Assembly: GCA_051646285.1 (NCBI GenBank)
Contig: JBOFCU010000209.1
Location: 1-32,640 of the forward strand
Reading direction: 5' to 3'
Length of the DNA: 32,640 nt
From: Terrirubrum sp051646285
GTDB taxonomy: Bacteria > Pseudomonadota > Alphaproteobacteria > Rhizobiales > Beijerinckiaceae
Positions 14,272-22,628 of the stretch are shown in pieces. The stretch's first letter is position 1. Each line of letters opens with the position of its first letter. A program made the position numbers and the translations under genes. Under the pieces are notes generated by a model, which made no database searches, had not been told where the DNA came from, and was given only the letters and a program-made list of their open reading frames with translations.

Positions 14272-14880
14272 TTACGGCTGCTCAAGACTGGTGGCAATTC
14301 CCATCGCCATCGCCGTTTTGCCGCTGGGGCGATAATAAGTATTGAAGGCGGCGCGGCGCATCAATTCCACTGCGCGTGGCGTGCCCATGGAGCGATAGAC
14401 CTTTTCCAGTGTCAGAGAAGCGCCGTCTGCTGCCTGACCGGGAATGCGGCCAACCGCGCGCATGTGGGCGGGATGAAAACCCAACCCATAATAGGCGCTT
14501 GATAATCCCTCGAATACGGTGTGGCCGGCCACATAATGGCGGCGCACTCCGGCAACAAATGCCAGCGTGCAGCCGCTGTCACAATGGGTGCGTGACGCAT
14601 CAACAGCAGTTACAAGTTTTTCCTTGCGGATCAGGGCCGCGAGTTGAACAGAGGCCTTCACCTCGCCGCCGCCGCTCTCCAGATAAAGCACGCGCGGCTT
14701 GCGCGGATCAGTCGTCTTGAGCATCGCGGCCAGCCGCTCGGCATCCCCCTCCACGATCATGCCGCGCAGGCGCAGCAGATTACCCTCGCAGGTGATCCAG
14801 GCGGCATGGGCCGGCGCTGACAGGCCGACCGCGACCAGAGCCAGAAAACACCGCTGAAGAGACACGCCAATCTTTGTCAT
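14272..14880 (-). CDS. Exported ClpP-like protein (COG3904-like)
   Basis: 202 residues, started at the ATG with AAGGAG five bases upstream; a longer frame reaches 14946. A signal peptide ends near AHA-AW (residue ~26). The mature part has VLYLESGGGEVKASVQLAALIRKEKLVTAVDASRTHCDSGCTLAFVAGVRRHYV, which follows the ClpP/crotonase-like pattern of periplasmic COG3904 proteins. In these a Gly-rich strand precedes a helix and a Cys-x-Ser-x-Cys-type segment takes the place of the serine-protease loop. Whether Ser in CDSGC is nucleophilic is unknown. The two Cys may form a disulfide. The function is not established. It is convergent with the CoA-binding gene and has a 190-bp divergent spacer from metY. 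Confidence 0.75.
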   Translation of the reverse strand: MTKIGVSLQRCFLALVAVGLSAPAHAAWITCEGNLLRLRGMIVEGDAERLAAMLKTTDPRKPRVLYLESGGGEVKASVQLAALIRKEKLVTAVDASRTHCDSGCTLAFVAGVRRHYVAGHTVFEGLSSAYYGLGFHPAHMRAVGRIPGQAADGASLTLEKVYRSMGTPRAVELMRRAAFNTYYRPSGKTAMAMGIATSLEQP

Positions 14881-14960
14881 GATGACTCCTTGCAAACTGA
14901 TCATACAAACTGGTTCACTCCATTCCAAGCCGGTGCAGGCCCGCACTTTCAGGACATTCC

Positions 14961-14995
14961 AACGGGGCTAGTGGCCCGTTGACGACAATCTCGTC
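14961..14995. promoter_or_regulatory. Two adjacent inverted repeats overlapping the metY promoter
   Basis: AACGGG-N8-CCCGTT (14961-14980) is followed directly by GACGA-N5-TCGTC (14981-14995). They cover the -35 element and spacer of the metY promoter, so a regulator could act here. No SAM riboswitch was recognised in the leader. Confidence 0.4.
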
Positions 14996-15007
14996 GTTCT
15001 TTATAGA
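14979..15007 (+). promoter_or_regulatory. Probable sigma-70-type promoter of metY
   Basis: TTGACG (14979-14984) and TATAGA (15002-15007) are separated by 17 bases, giving a leader of about 57 nt before the metY ATG. Confidence 0.55.
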
Positions 15008-15070
15008 AAACGATACGTTCTTTTCACGGGAAATGCGTTGAACGCCATCCCGCTCAACAGGAGCTGCTGC

Positions 15071-16348
15071 ATGTCACAGACCCCCGGATTTTCCACCCTT
15101 GCCGTCCATGCCGGCGCCTCGCCGGATGCGGCGACCGGCGCGCGCGCTACACCAATTTATCAGACCACCTCATTCGTGTTTGATGACGTGGATCATGCAG
15201 CCTCGCTGTTCGGGCTTCAGGCCTTTGGCAACATCTATACGCGCCTTGGCAACCCGACCAATGCCGTTCTCGAGGAGCGTGTGGCGGCACTGGAAGGCGG
15301 CACGGCTGCGCTGGCGGTTGCATCGGGCCACGCGGCCGAATTTCTGACATTCCACACCCTGCTCCAGCCCGGCGATGAGTTCATCGCGGCCAACAAATTG
15401 TATGGTGGCTCGATCAACCAGTTCAACCATTCCTACAAGAGTTTTGGCTGGCATGTGCGCTTTGCGGATGCGGACAATCCGGCGGATTTTGAGCGTCTGC
15501 TCAGCCCGCGCACCAAGGCAATTTTCATCGAGTCGGTCGCCAATCCCGGCGGCGTTATTGTTGATATTGAAGCCATTGCGAAGGTTGCGCAGAAGGCCAA
15601 TGTGCCGCTGATTGTCGATAACACCATGGCAACACCGTATCTGTGCCGCCCGTTTGAATATGGTGCCGACATCATCGTGCATTCCGCGACGAAATTTCTC
15701 GGCGGGCATGGCAATTCGATCGGCGGATTGCTGGTCGATGGCGGGAAATTCAAATTCGCCGGGGATGACCGCTACCCATTCCTGTCAAAGCCGCGGCCGG
15801 AATATAATGGCATGGTGCTGGGCGAGACGTTCGGTAATTTCGGCTTCGCCATTGCCGCGCGCGTGCTTGGTTTGCGTGATCTCGGCCCGGCGCTCTCGCC
15901 CTTTAACGCGTTCATGCTGTTGCAGGGCATTGAAACGTTGCCACTGCGCATGCAGCGCCATTGTGAAAATGCGCTGGCGGTGGCCCGGCATCTTTCCACC
16001 CATCCGGCAATCGCATGGGTCAGCTATCCGGGCCTGGAAAATGACAAATATCATACGCTGGCGAAAAAATATGTGCCGAAGGGCGCTGGTGCGGTTTTCA
16101 CTATCGGCCTGAAGGGCGGCTATGATGCGGGCGTCAAGCTGGTGACCAACCTCAAGCTGTTCTCGCATCTCGCCAATATCGGTGACACGCGCTCGCTGGT
16201 CATTCACCCGGCCTCGACCACCCACCGGCAGATTTCCGACGAGCAGAAAATCAAATCCGGCGCGGGCCCGGATGTGGTGCGCCTGTCCATCGGCATTGAA
16301 GATGTGGCCGATATCATTGCGGATCTCGACCAAGCCTTGTCCGCCTGA
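15071..16348 (+). CDS. metY: O-acetylhomoserine sulfhydrylase (PLP-dependent)
   Basis: 425 residues from the ATG preceded by AGGAG seven bases upstream; an in-frame ATG at 15038 lacks a site. It is a fold-type I PLP enzyme of the Cys/Met metabolism family: TPIYQTTSFVFDD, YTRLGNPTNAVLEERVAALEGG, IFIESVANPGG and SATKFLGGHG with the Schiff-base Lys208. The length of about 425 and the NSIGGLLVDGG / GETFGNFGFAIAARVLGLRDLGPALSPFNAFMLLQGIETL blocks favour MetY over the shorter MetZ or MetB. It makes homocysteine from O-acetylhomoserine and sulfide in methionine synthesis and acts in the cytosol. It is monocistronic, with its own promoter and terminator. Confidence 0.92.
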   Translation: MSQTPGFSTLAVHAGASPDAATGARATPIYQTTSFVFDDVDHAASLFGLQAFGNIYTRLGNPTNAVLEERVAALEGGTAALAVASGHAAEFLTFHTLLQPGDEFIAANKLYGGSINQFNHSYKSFGWHVRFADADNPADFERLLSPRTKAIFIESVANPGGVIVDIEAIAKVAQKANVPLIVDNTMATPYLCRPFEYGADIIVHSATKFLGGHGNSIGGLLVDGGKFKFAGDDRYPFLSKPRPEYNGMVLGETFGNFGFAIAARVLGLRDLGPALSPFNAFMLLQGIETLPLRMQRHCENALAVARHLSTHPAIAWVSYPGLENDKYHTLAKKYVPKGAGAVFTIGLKGGYDAGVKLVTNLKLFSHLANIGDTRSLVIHPASTTHRQISDEQKIKSGAGPDVVRLSIGIEDVADIIADLDQALSA

Positions 16349-16367
16349 CACCATCTGCCGATCAAAC

Positions 16368-16395
16368 AAAAGCCCCGGATTTCCGGGGCTTTTTT
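16368..16395. terminator. Bidirectional Rho-independent terminator
   Basis: AAAAGCCCCGG-ATTT-CCGGGGCTTTT followed by further T lies between the convergent metY and ctaA genes; the flanks suit both strands. Confidence 0.92.
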
Positions 16396-16409
16396 AATGG
16401 ATAACCATC

Positions 16410-17510
16410 TTACGGATGGATGGGCTGCAACGCTGGTTCCTTGCGCGCCTGCATGCAGCGCGTGGTATGCACAACAGCCATGGCCAGCACAATCATCGCA
16501 AAAGCCTGATGCGCCAATCCAGCCCACAGCGGCACTGCCAGCACCAGCGTAACAATACCAAGAACAAATTGCGCGAAAACAAGTATCATCAGCACGCGGG
16601 CGCGGCGCAAGGCTGACGAGTCGGGCACCATGCGCCCGCTCGAAATCATGTGCCAGATTGCGAGTGCGAATAAAATATAGGCGACGAGCCGGTGATTGAG
16701 CTGCACCAGCTCAAGATTATCGGCAAAATTTTCGATCAGCGGTGTTTTTGCAAACAGTTTATCCCATGCCGGCAACAACGCGCCGTCCATCAGCGGCCAT
16801 GTGTTATAAACAAGCCCCGCCTTGGAACCGGCCACCAACCCGCCCAGCGCAATCTGCACACAGATCGCACCCAGCACGATCCATGCGCCAGTGCGCACCC
16901 GTTCAGGCACAACCCGCAATGGCACAATCGGCGGCTTCAGAAATGTCACCATCGCGACGAGCGATGCCAGAAACAGCGATGCGAACATCAGATGGAGCAT
17001 GAGCTTGACCGGCGCGACAGCGGTCATGCCATCCTGCAAGCCGGAGGCTACCATGATCCAGCCAACCGCCCCTTGCAGGCCGAGCAGCAAGCCCATGCCG
17101 AATAAAATCGCAGTTTGCAGCGGCGGCAGCGTGCGCTTGAATGCAAACCACAAAAACCCGCCAAGATAAAACAGGCCGATGAAACGGCCGAGCTGGCGAT
17201 GGCCCCATTCCCACCAATAAATGAACTGGAAATCAGCAAGCGTCATGCCCTTGTTGACCAGCTGATATTGCGGAATGGCCTTGTATTTTTCGAATTCCAG
17301 CGCCCACTGCTCCGCGGACAGCGGCGGCAGTGCACCTGTCACCGGCCTCCATTCCGTAATGGAAAGGCCAGAGCCGGTCAGGCGGGTGGCACCGCCCACC
17401 ATCACCATGGCAAACACCAGCCCAATGGTGATCCACAGCCAGCGGCGCAAACCTGCTGTCTGGTCCAAACCGTCTGTATTCGCCCCGCGTGCAGCGTGGG
17501 TGATGCGCAT
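16410..17510 (-). CDS. ctaA: Heme A synthase (COX15/CtaA, alphaproteobacterial type)
   Basis: 366 residues with about eight hydrophobic helices. MVMVGGATRLTGSGLSITEWRPVTGALPPLS near residues 35-65 is the hallmark of COX15-type synthases, followed by YWWEWGHRQLGRFIGL with a heme-ligand-type His104. Paired later His residues appear in KLMLHLMFAS, QLNHRLVAYIL and LAHQAFAM...VVH. The GSKAGLVYNTWPLMDG loop is also typical. The enzyme oxidises the C8 methyl of heme O to the formyl group of heme A for aa3-type cytochrome oxidase, in the inner membrane. An AGGATCAGGA tract precedes the ATG. Other cta genes are not adjacent. It implies an aerobic respirer. Confidence 0.95.
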   Translation of the reverse strand: MRITHAARGANTDGLDQTAGLRRWLWITIGLVFAMVMVGGATRLTGSGLSITEWRPVTGALPPLSAEQWALEFEKYKAIPQYQLVNKGMTLADFQFIYWWEWGHRQLGRFIGLFYLGGFLWFAFKRTLPPLQTAILFGMGLLLGLQGAVGWIMVASGLQDGMTAVAPVKLMLHLMFASLFLASLVAMVTFLKPPIVPLRVVPERVRTGAWIVLGAICVQIALGGLVAGSKAGLVYNTWPLMDGALLPAWDKLFAKTPLIENFADNLELVQLNHRLVAYILFALAIWHMISSGRMVPDSSALRRARVLMILVFAQFVLGIVTLVLAVPLWAGLAHQAFAMIVLAMAVVHTTRCMQARKEPALQPIHP

Positions 17511-17731
17511 TCCTGATCCTCATGGGCATAAGGCGTGAGCGGGCAATACCTGCAACCGCCGCCAAGCCGTGCCTTCTAGACCCTAATTTGCGGCAATTGA
17601 ATCAAAAAAACGTCAAAGGCGCAGGACTGCGACAAAAATATCAGCCCTGAGGCGATGTGCTTGACCAGATTTTGCCTTAAGTGTGCGCTGGCCTGTTGCA
17701 CAGGCTACCCATCCGCAACCCAGATCAGGCT

Positions 17732-17947
17732 ATGACACGCAGCGTCCGCAAGTTTATCGGCACATTCATTCTCATCGTGTTCGTTCTGGCCTATGTCCTG
17801 ACCGTCATGGCCATTGCGCCGAAGGTTGTTTACGCCTTGCCCGGCCATTGGCAGTGGCTCTTCTATATTGTGGCCGGGCTTGGCTGGGTCTTTCCGCTTT
17901 TTCCCATGATCCGCTGGATGGAAAAGCGCGCGCCGGGTGAAGAATAG
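17732..17947 (+). CDS. DUF2842 small inner-membrane protein
   Basis: 71 residues from an ATG giving MTRSVRKFIGTF; the frame is open to 17681 but the extension is unlike the family. Two hydrophobic helices (residues ~8-31 and ~40-62) are joined by a short polar loop, with the end WVFPLFPMIRWMEK. This matches DUF2842, small alphaproteobacterial membrane proteins of unknown function whose ends read L-P-x-x-P-x-I-R-W-M. The protein is probably in the inner membrane with few exposed residues. It is convergent with the deacetylase gene, 8 bp apart, and divergent from ctaA, whose start lies 221 bp away. Confidence 0.82.
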   Translation: MTRSVRKFIGTFILIVFVLAYVLTVMAIAPKVVYALPGHWQWLFYIVAGLGWVFPLFPMIRWMEKRAPGEE

Positions 17948-17955
17948 CCGGCGCT

Positions 17956-19008
17956 CTAGCTGGCGTTGACGCGGCGAAACGCATTCCACAAGGCGAATGG
18001 CAGGCCTGACAGCAGCATTTCCACCTCTTTCAGCGACTGATAACGGCCATTCAGCGACAGGCGCGGCAAAGCCTGGGAATGGGCCGCGTGATCGGAAAAC
18101 ACCATGCCCGGCCTTGTCGTCACGCCGGAGGCAAAGCCCGATTCGCGGGCAAGACGGAATTCGCGCAGACCCGCCACATTGGGCTTGCCAACCGGATAGG
18201 CGAAATGCCGCACCGGCGCACCGATGATGGTCTCCAGCCACGCTTTCGGGGCCGCCATTTCCTCGCGTGCATCATTCTCCGGCAAGGAGGCGAGCATGGG
18301 ATGAGTGCGGGTGTGGGCGGCAATGGTGATGAGCGGATGACCCGCAGCATCGACAAGATCGCGCCGGTCCATGCACCAGGCATCAACACGGTCGAGCCCG
18401 TTGACGCCAGCGGCTTGTACGAGCTTGCTGCGCACCGCTTCAATCACATGCTGCGGCGCATTGCGCAGGCTACGCAAAATGCCGGCAGCCGCGTTGTTTT
18501 TTTCACGGCCCGTCCGGGTATCGATGGACGATGGCACACCACGCACACGCACCTCGACATGATCGAGCTTGCGGATGGCGTCCTCAATATCCAGCCACCA
18601 CATCGAGGAGGTGCGTTCAACGAAGCCTTGCGTGATGTATAATGTGCCCGGCGCTTTTTCGCGCTGCATGATCGGCAGCGCCCATTCCAGCGTATCGCGG
18701 TAGCCATCATCAAAGGTCAGCACCGCAAAGGGCCGGTCGGTCTTGCCAATGGCGATGCGTTCGAGCGCCTCATCCATCGTCACAATAATCCAGCCGCTCA
18801 CGCGCAGATGCTGTAAGACCGCATCAAAAAATTCTGGCGTGATCTCCAGTTCGCGATTGGGCGCATAAACGCCGCCACGCCACGGACGGACGTGGTGCAG
18901 CATCAGAATCGCACCAAGGCCGCGCGTGTACGGCACAGCCATTTTTGGCACGCCGGTCATGCCCAGCGTACGAAAACCCAGATCAATCACCGCCTGTCTG
19001 ATATTCAT
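17956..19008 (-). CDS. Polysaccharide deacetylase (NodB/CE4 family)
   Basis: 350 residues from the ATG at 19008; the frame is open to 19188 but would overlap the divergent acyltransferase gene. The NodB fold has FAVLTFDDGYRDT with the catalytic and metal Asp pair (100-101), AAHTRTHPML with metal ligands His232 and His236, and RHFAYPVG (267-274) forming the active-site groove. These are CE4 motifs 1-3, so metal-dependent N-deacetylation of a hexosamine polymer or lipid-linked sugar is expected. An N-terminal MLHHVRPW segment is typical of the xylanase/chitin deacetylase branch near EPS genes. No signal peptide is evident. It borders the acyltransferase and the EPS cluster, so it may trim acetyl groups from the nascent EPS. 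Confidence 0.9.
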   Translation of the reverse strand: MNIRQAVIDLGFRTLGMTGVPKMAVPYTRGLGAILMLHHVRPWRGGVYAPNRELEITPEFFDAVLQHLRVSGWIIVTMDEALERIAIGKTDRPFAVLTFDDGYRDTLEWALPIMQREKAPGTLYITQGFVERTSSMWWLDIEDAIRKLDHVEVRVRGVPSSIDTRTGREKNNAAAGILRSLRNAPQHVIEAVRSKLVQAAGVNGLDRVDAWCMDRRDLVDAAGHPLITIAAHTRTHPMLASLPENDAREEMAAPKAWLETIIGAPVRHFAYPVGKPNVAGLREFRLARESGFASGVTTRPGMVFSDHAAHSQALPRLSLNGRYQSLKEVEMLLSGLPFALWNAFRRVNAS

Positions 19009-19087
19009 GATGGCAAACTGACACACAAGATTGAACAAGCCGTTGTAACGAAACCCGATTGAAAGGTTGCGGTGATAGTGGCGATGG

Positions 19088-20281
19088 GTGAACGCCTCCA
19101 CATGGAAAGGAATCGGCGTGCCTTCCATCGAGATCATCCGTGATCTGCACGCGGCAGCACCAGTATGGCGCACGTTGGAGGCTGCCAACCCGGGTTTTGT
19201 TTACCAGCGGTTTACCCTGAATGAAGCCTGGTTCCAGACCATCGGGGCGCACGCAGGTGCAACGCCAGCCATCGTGCTCCTGCGCAGCGGTGCGCATCAC
19301 GCCTTGCTGCCGCTGGCCTTGCAGCGCTGGCATGCTGTGCAAATTGCACGCTATCCCGGCGGCAGCCATTTCAATGCCAATGGGCCAATTGCAGATGCGG
19401 ATTTTCCCTGGCCGCAAACATATGACGGCATACGCGCCCTGCTGATGCGCATTGGCGAGGCCATTGGCAGCGTTGATGCCTTTGCACTGCAAACCCAGCC
19501 GCAACTCTTTAATGGCCGCCCTCACCCTTTTCAGCACGGGCCAAGCCTGACCGGCGTCAATGATTTCTATGAAGGCGATCTTGCCAGTGATTTTCCGGGA
19601 CTGGCAGAGCGGGTGCTCAGCAATGACCGCCGTAAAAAAATGCGCAATAAAGAGCGCCGTTTTGCAGAACGCGGCACCGTTGCGCTGATCGAGCCGGACA
19701 CGATTGAATCAGCGCGTGCCCTGCTGAACGATTATTTCGCGCAAAAGGATATCCGCTTCCGGGCGCAGGGTATTTCCAATCCCTTTTCTGCCCCTGATGC
19801 ACAGGCCTTTCTGGATGCAGCCGTGACGCAGGCCATTAGCACCAATGATGCCGCTGTGCGGCTGATTGCGCTCACGCTCAACGGAAATCCTGTTGCGATT
19901 TTTGGCGGCGTGCAAGATGCCCAGCGCTATTCCGGCATGTTCACTTCCTTCACAGATGACGCCGACCTTGCCCGCTATAGCCCCGGCGAACAGCTTGTCT
20001 GCGATCTGGTGCGGCTCTGCTGCGAGCGCGGCCTGCACGTCTTCGATCTGGGCATCGGCGAAGCGCGTTACAAGAAAATATGGTGTGACCGGGCCATTGC
20101 CACTTTTGACAGCTATATGGGGCTGTCGCCTGCCGGGCATATTTATGCGCTGCAATGCCGCACGCTGACGCGCGCCAAGCGCATCATCAAAACAAATCCG
20201 CCTTTGTATAATCTGGTCAAAAAAATACGTCCGGCCCGGAGCAAACCGGACCGGACGCCTGACGAAAACCAGAATTCTTAA
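19088..20281 (+). CDS. GNAT/FemAB-like acyltransferase (CelD/BcsL family)
   Basis: 397 residues from a GTG; the start is uncertain. The sequence follows the CelD/BcsL-type GNAT double-domain plan: an N-terminal half with ETLEAANPGFVYQRFTLNEAWF-like start and PAIVLLRSGAHHALLPLAL, a basic segment SNDRRKKMRNKERRFAERG in the middle, and a C-terminal half with AVRLIALTLNGNPVAIFGGVQ, YSPGEQLVCDLVRLCCERGLHVFDLGIGEARYKKIW. The last block (F-D-L-G-x-G-x-x-x-Y-K) is characteristic. These proteins are thought to acylate polysaccharide or precursor sugars in the cytosol, based on their place in EPS and cellulose loci. It shares its 4-bp end (TTAA, both stops) with the convergent wzz-type gene. Confidence 0.85.
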   Translation: MNASTWKGIGVPSIEIIRDLHAAAPVWRTLEAANPGFVYQRFTLNEAWFQTIGAHAGATPAIVLLRSGAHHALLPLALQRWHAVQIARYPGGSHFNANGPIADADFPWPQTYDGIRALLMRIGEAIGSVDAFALQTQPQLFNGRPHPFQHGPSLTGVNDFYEGDLASDFPGLAERVLSNDRRKKMRNKERRFAERGTVALIEPDTIESARALLNDYFAQKDIRFRAQGISNPFSAPDAQAFLDAAVTQAISTNDAAVRLIALTLNGNPVAIFGGVQDAQRYSGMFTSFTDDADLARYSPGEQLVCDLVRLCCERGLHVFDLGIGEARYKKIWCDRAIATFDSYMGLSPAGHIYALQCRTLTRAKRIIKTNPPLYNLVKKIRPARSKPDRTPDENQNS

Positions 20282-22482
20282 GCCGCTGCCGTATCCTTGC
20301 TTGCGCTATCCAGCAGCATGATCAGCGGCTCACGTTGCATGATCTTATGCATGCGATGGAACAATGCAGTCGCGGCATCATCCACATCAGCGCCTTGCGA
20401 GACAATGATCGCAACATCTGTCGTTGCAGCCAATCCCTCGGCAATCATGTCCGGCAGATCAGCCTGCGCTTCGACAACAACATTGGTGTATGTTCCGCCA
20501 AGGGCATCCATGGCCATAGCGGCCTGATCGGGCGCAGCGGCAATATCATCAAGCGCACCCTGTCCACGCTGCAATATATGCAAATGTGAGTCCTGCTCGC
20601 GGCGGATCACTTCAGCAAATGAGACCTCCCCAGCCAATAGATCCAGAAATCCAGCGGCAGCGCTGGCATCTTCAGCCGCGATGGACACACCCAGCGGCAA
20701 GAGAATTGTTTCGCCTGTGTCGCAGAGCTTTTTCGCAAGCGCATGCACGGCTGCACCGGCTTCAAACCGTTCGGCCCCAAGAACAAGAAGACGCACGGCC
20801 CCATTGGCGTCGCGCTCCTCGGCAATCATGCCAATGATGGCCTGCAAGGATGTTTGCATATTGGCGGATTGCACCTCAGGGGCATCCTTCACAATTGCCG
20901 CATTTTCAGATGTAATGTCCGCTGCAATGGCACGCGTATCAGTGGCTGGCTGTTCGTTGAATGAATGTACAGCCGCCACAGCAGGCGCGATATTCGGGCG
21001 ATGATTGATATCTGCCTCGCGCCACTCGTCCTGTTGATCACTGTCATTGTGCGTTCCGAAATCCGCTGGCCGTGTGGCCATCAATTCACGCACGATGGCA
21101 ATGGCTGCCGACAAAATCAGCGCGCCAAGGAATGCCAGCAGGATGATCGGTAATTTCTTCGGGAAAGAGGGTTTGGACGGCACGACAGCGCGGGATATAA
21201 TGCGCGCGTCAGCCGGTTCGGCATTATCGGTGTCGCGTGCAATGGCTTCGCGGTATTTGGCCAGATAGGATTCGAGCTGCTCACGCAGCGTCTTGGCTTC
21301 ACGCTCGAGAGCACGCAGTTGCACCTCGTTTTCCAGCACTTCGCCGGAACGGCGCTTCTGCTCATCCAGTGAGCTTTGCAACTGGTCGACACGCGCACCA
21401 GCCACACGTGCATCATTTTCAATGCCACGCACAGAGCGTTCTGCTGCACTGCGGATCTGGCTTTCCACATCAGTGATTTGCGCATTCAGTTCCTTGATGC
21501 GCGGATGCCCGTCCATCAGCGTGCGCGATTCCAGCGCAAGCTGGCCACGCATGGTGGCACGCTGCTCGATCAGGCGGCGCACCAGCTCATTGTTGGCGAC
21601 TTCGGTAATTTCAAAGACACGGCCAGCACGGATCATGTCGCGCAGGGCCTTGGCTTTGGCCTGCGCGTCTGCCTGCTGCGTACGCGCCTGCGTCAACTGC
21701 GTCGATGCTTCGGCGAGTTGCTGCTGCGGCAATGTGGTATCGCGCCCCGCTGTGAACAGGCCATTGCGAGAGCGGAATTCTTCGACCTTGGCTTCTGCTG
21801 TCTGCACACGGTTGCGCAAATCATCAATGTTGGAAGACAGCCACGTGCCAGCCGAGCGCGCTAAATCTTTTTTGGCTGACGTAATTGTTTCCAGATACAG
21901 GTCAGCGATGGTGTTGGCTGCCTGCGCTGCCAGTACCGGATTTTGCGACGAAAACTCAACGCCAACGACGCGCGATTTACCAACCGGATACACCACCAGT
22001 TTTTCATAATAGGCTTGCAGCACGCGGTCTTCGACCGAGCGGTCTGTCAAGTCCTTTGCCATGCCAAGCATTGCCATGATGCGGCTGACAATGCCGGTGC
22101 CTGATGCCTGCGGGTCAAACTCCGCATTGCCAACCAGTTTCAGCCGTTTGATGGCTTCGCGTGCCAGGTCATTCGACATGACCACCTGAACCTGGCTTTG
22201 CACGCCCTCTGAATCAAACGAATTGGCGGGCTGATCCCGCTCGGCACGATCGGCACGGTTGAGATAACTGGTGCGGCTTTCCAGCAGCATGCGCGCCTCG
22301 CCCGAATATTTCGGGGCGGCATAATTCACATAAGCAAAGGCGGCGGCTGTCGCCACGAGTGTCGGCAACAGAATCGACCATTTGCGGCGCAGCAAGGCCG
22401 CGCCAATGCCACGCATTTCAATCTCGCCTGGCGCTGCCTGCGAAATCTCATGGCCTGCTGACCGTCTCGAGAACCGACTCAT
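20278..22482 (-). CDS. Wzz/GumC/ExoP-type polysaccharide co-polymerase with degenerate BY-kinase domain
   Basis: 734 residues. A cytoplasmic N-terminus with MRGIGAALLRRKWSILLPTLVATAAAF (TM1 ~35-53), a long periplasmic coiled-coil region (about 230-400; e.g. RTQQADAQAKAKALRDM) and a proline motif before TM2 (VPSKPSFPKKLPIILLAF, ~442-464) give the classic Wzz layout. The C-terminal ~180 residues align with BY-kinase spacing: LLVLGAERFEAGA at the P-loop position, GFLDLLAGEVSFAEVIRR, LHILQRGQG and a Walker-B-like VVVEAQADLPD. But there is no GxxxxGKS/T, no DxDxR Walker A', and no tyrosine-rich tail. It should set chain length and open the export path without tyrosine kinase activity. GAGG precedes the ATG. 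Confidence 0.9.
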   Translation of the reverse strand: MSRFSRRSAGHEISQAAPGEIEMRGIGAALLRRKWSILLPTLVATAAAFAYVNYAAPKYSGEARMLLESRTSYLNRADRAERDQPANSFDSEGVQSQVQVVMSNDLAREAIKRLKLVGNAEFDPQASGTGIVSRIMAMLGMAKDLTDRSVEDRVLQAYYEKLVVYPVGKSRVVGVEFSSQNPVLAAQAANTIADLYLETITSAKKDLARSAGTWLSSNIDDLRNRVQTAEAKVEEFRSRNGLFTAGRDTTLPQQQLAEASTQLTQARTQQADAQAKAKALRDMIRAGRVFEITEVANNELVRRLIEQRATMRGQLALESRTLMDGHPRIKELNAQITDVESQIRSAAERSVRGIENDARVAGARVDQLQSSLDEQKRRSGEVLENEVQLRALEREAKTLREQLESYLAKYREAIARDTDNAEPADARIISRAVVPSKPSFPKKLPIILLAFLGALILSAAIAIVRELMATRPADFGTHNDSDQQDEWREADINHRPNIAPAVAAVHSFNEQPATDTRAIAADITSENAAIVKDAPEVQSANMQTSLQAIIGMIAEERDANGAVRLLVLGAERFEAGAAVHALAKKLCDTGETILLPLGVSIAAEDASAAAGFLDLLAGEVSFAEVIRREQDSHLHILQRGQGALDDIAAAPDQAAMAMDALGGTYTNVVVEAQADLPDMIAEGLAATTDVAIIVSQGADVDDAATALFHRMHKIMQREPLIMLLDSASKDTAAA

Positions 22483-22628
22483 ACTGCCTCACACAACCGC
22501 AAAACGTCACGCTTTCCGTCAGCCATTACACATCGTTAAGGTTACGGGCAGGTTAAAAGCCTGCGCATTGGCTGGTCGTAATTTATTAACCATAAAGCCG
22601 TTACATCAAGCCACACACGGGTTTTGTC
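22483..22628. promoter_or_regulatory. Divergent promoter region of the EPS transport genes
   Basis: This 146-bp spacer separates the divergent wzz- and wza-type genes. It contains GTTAAGGTTA (22535-22544), GGTTAA (22551-22556) and TTAACCAT (22586-22593). TTAACCAT resembles the CtrA half-site known from Caulobacter, but no full TTAA-N7-TTAA site is seen, so this is a weak hint only. Confidence 0.35.

Noticed and set aside
14961..15070. SAM-II or other methionine riboswitch upstream of metY
   Set aside because: The hairpins overlap the promoter rather than the leader, and the conserved A-rich/GCUAA core of SAM-II is not present.
22534..22593. CtrA binding site between the wzz- and wza-type genes
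   Set aside because: TTAACCAT and GGTTAA occur, but no TTAA-N7-TTAA pair is present, so it is kept only as a weak note.
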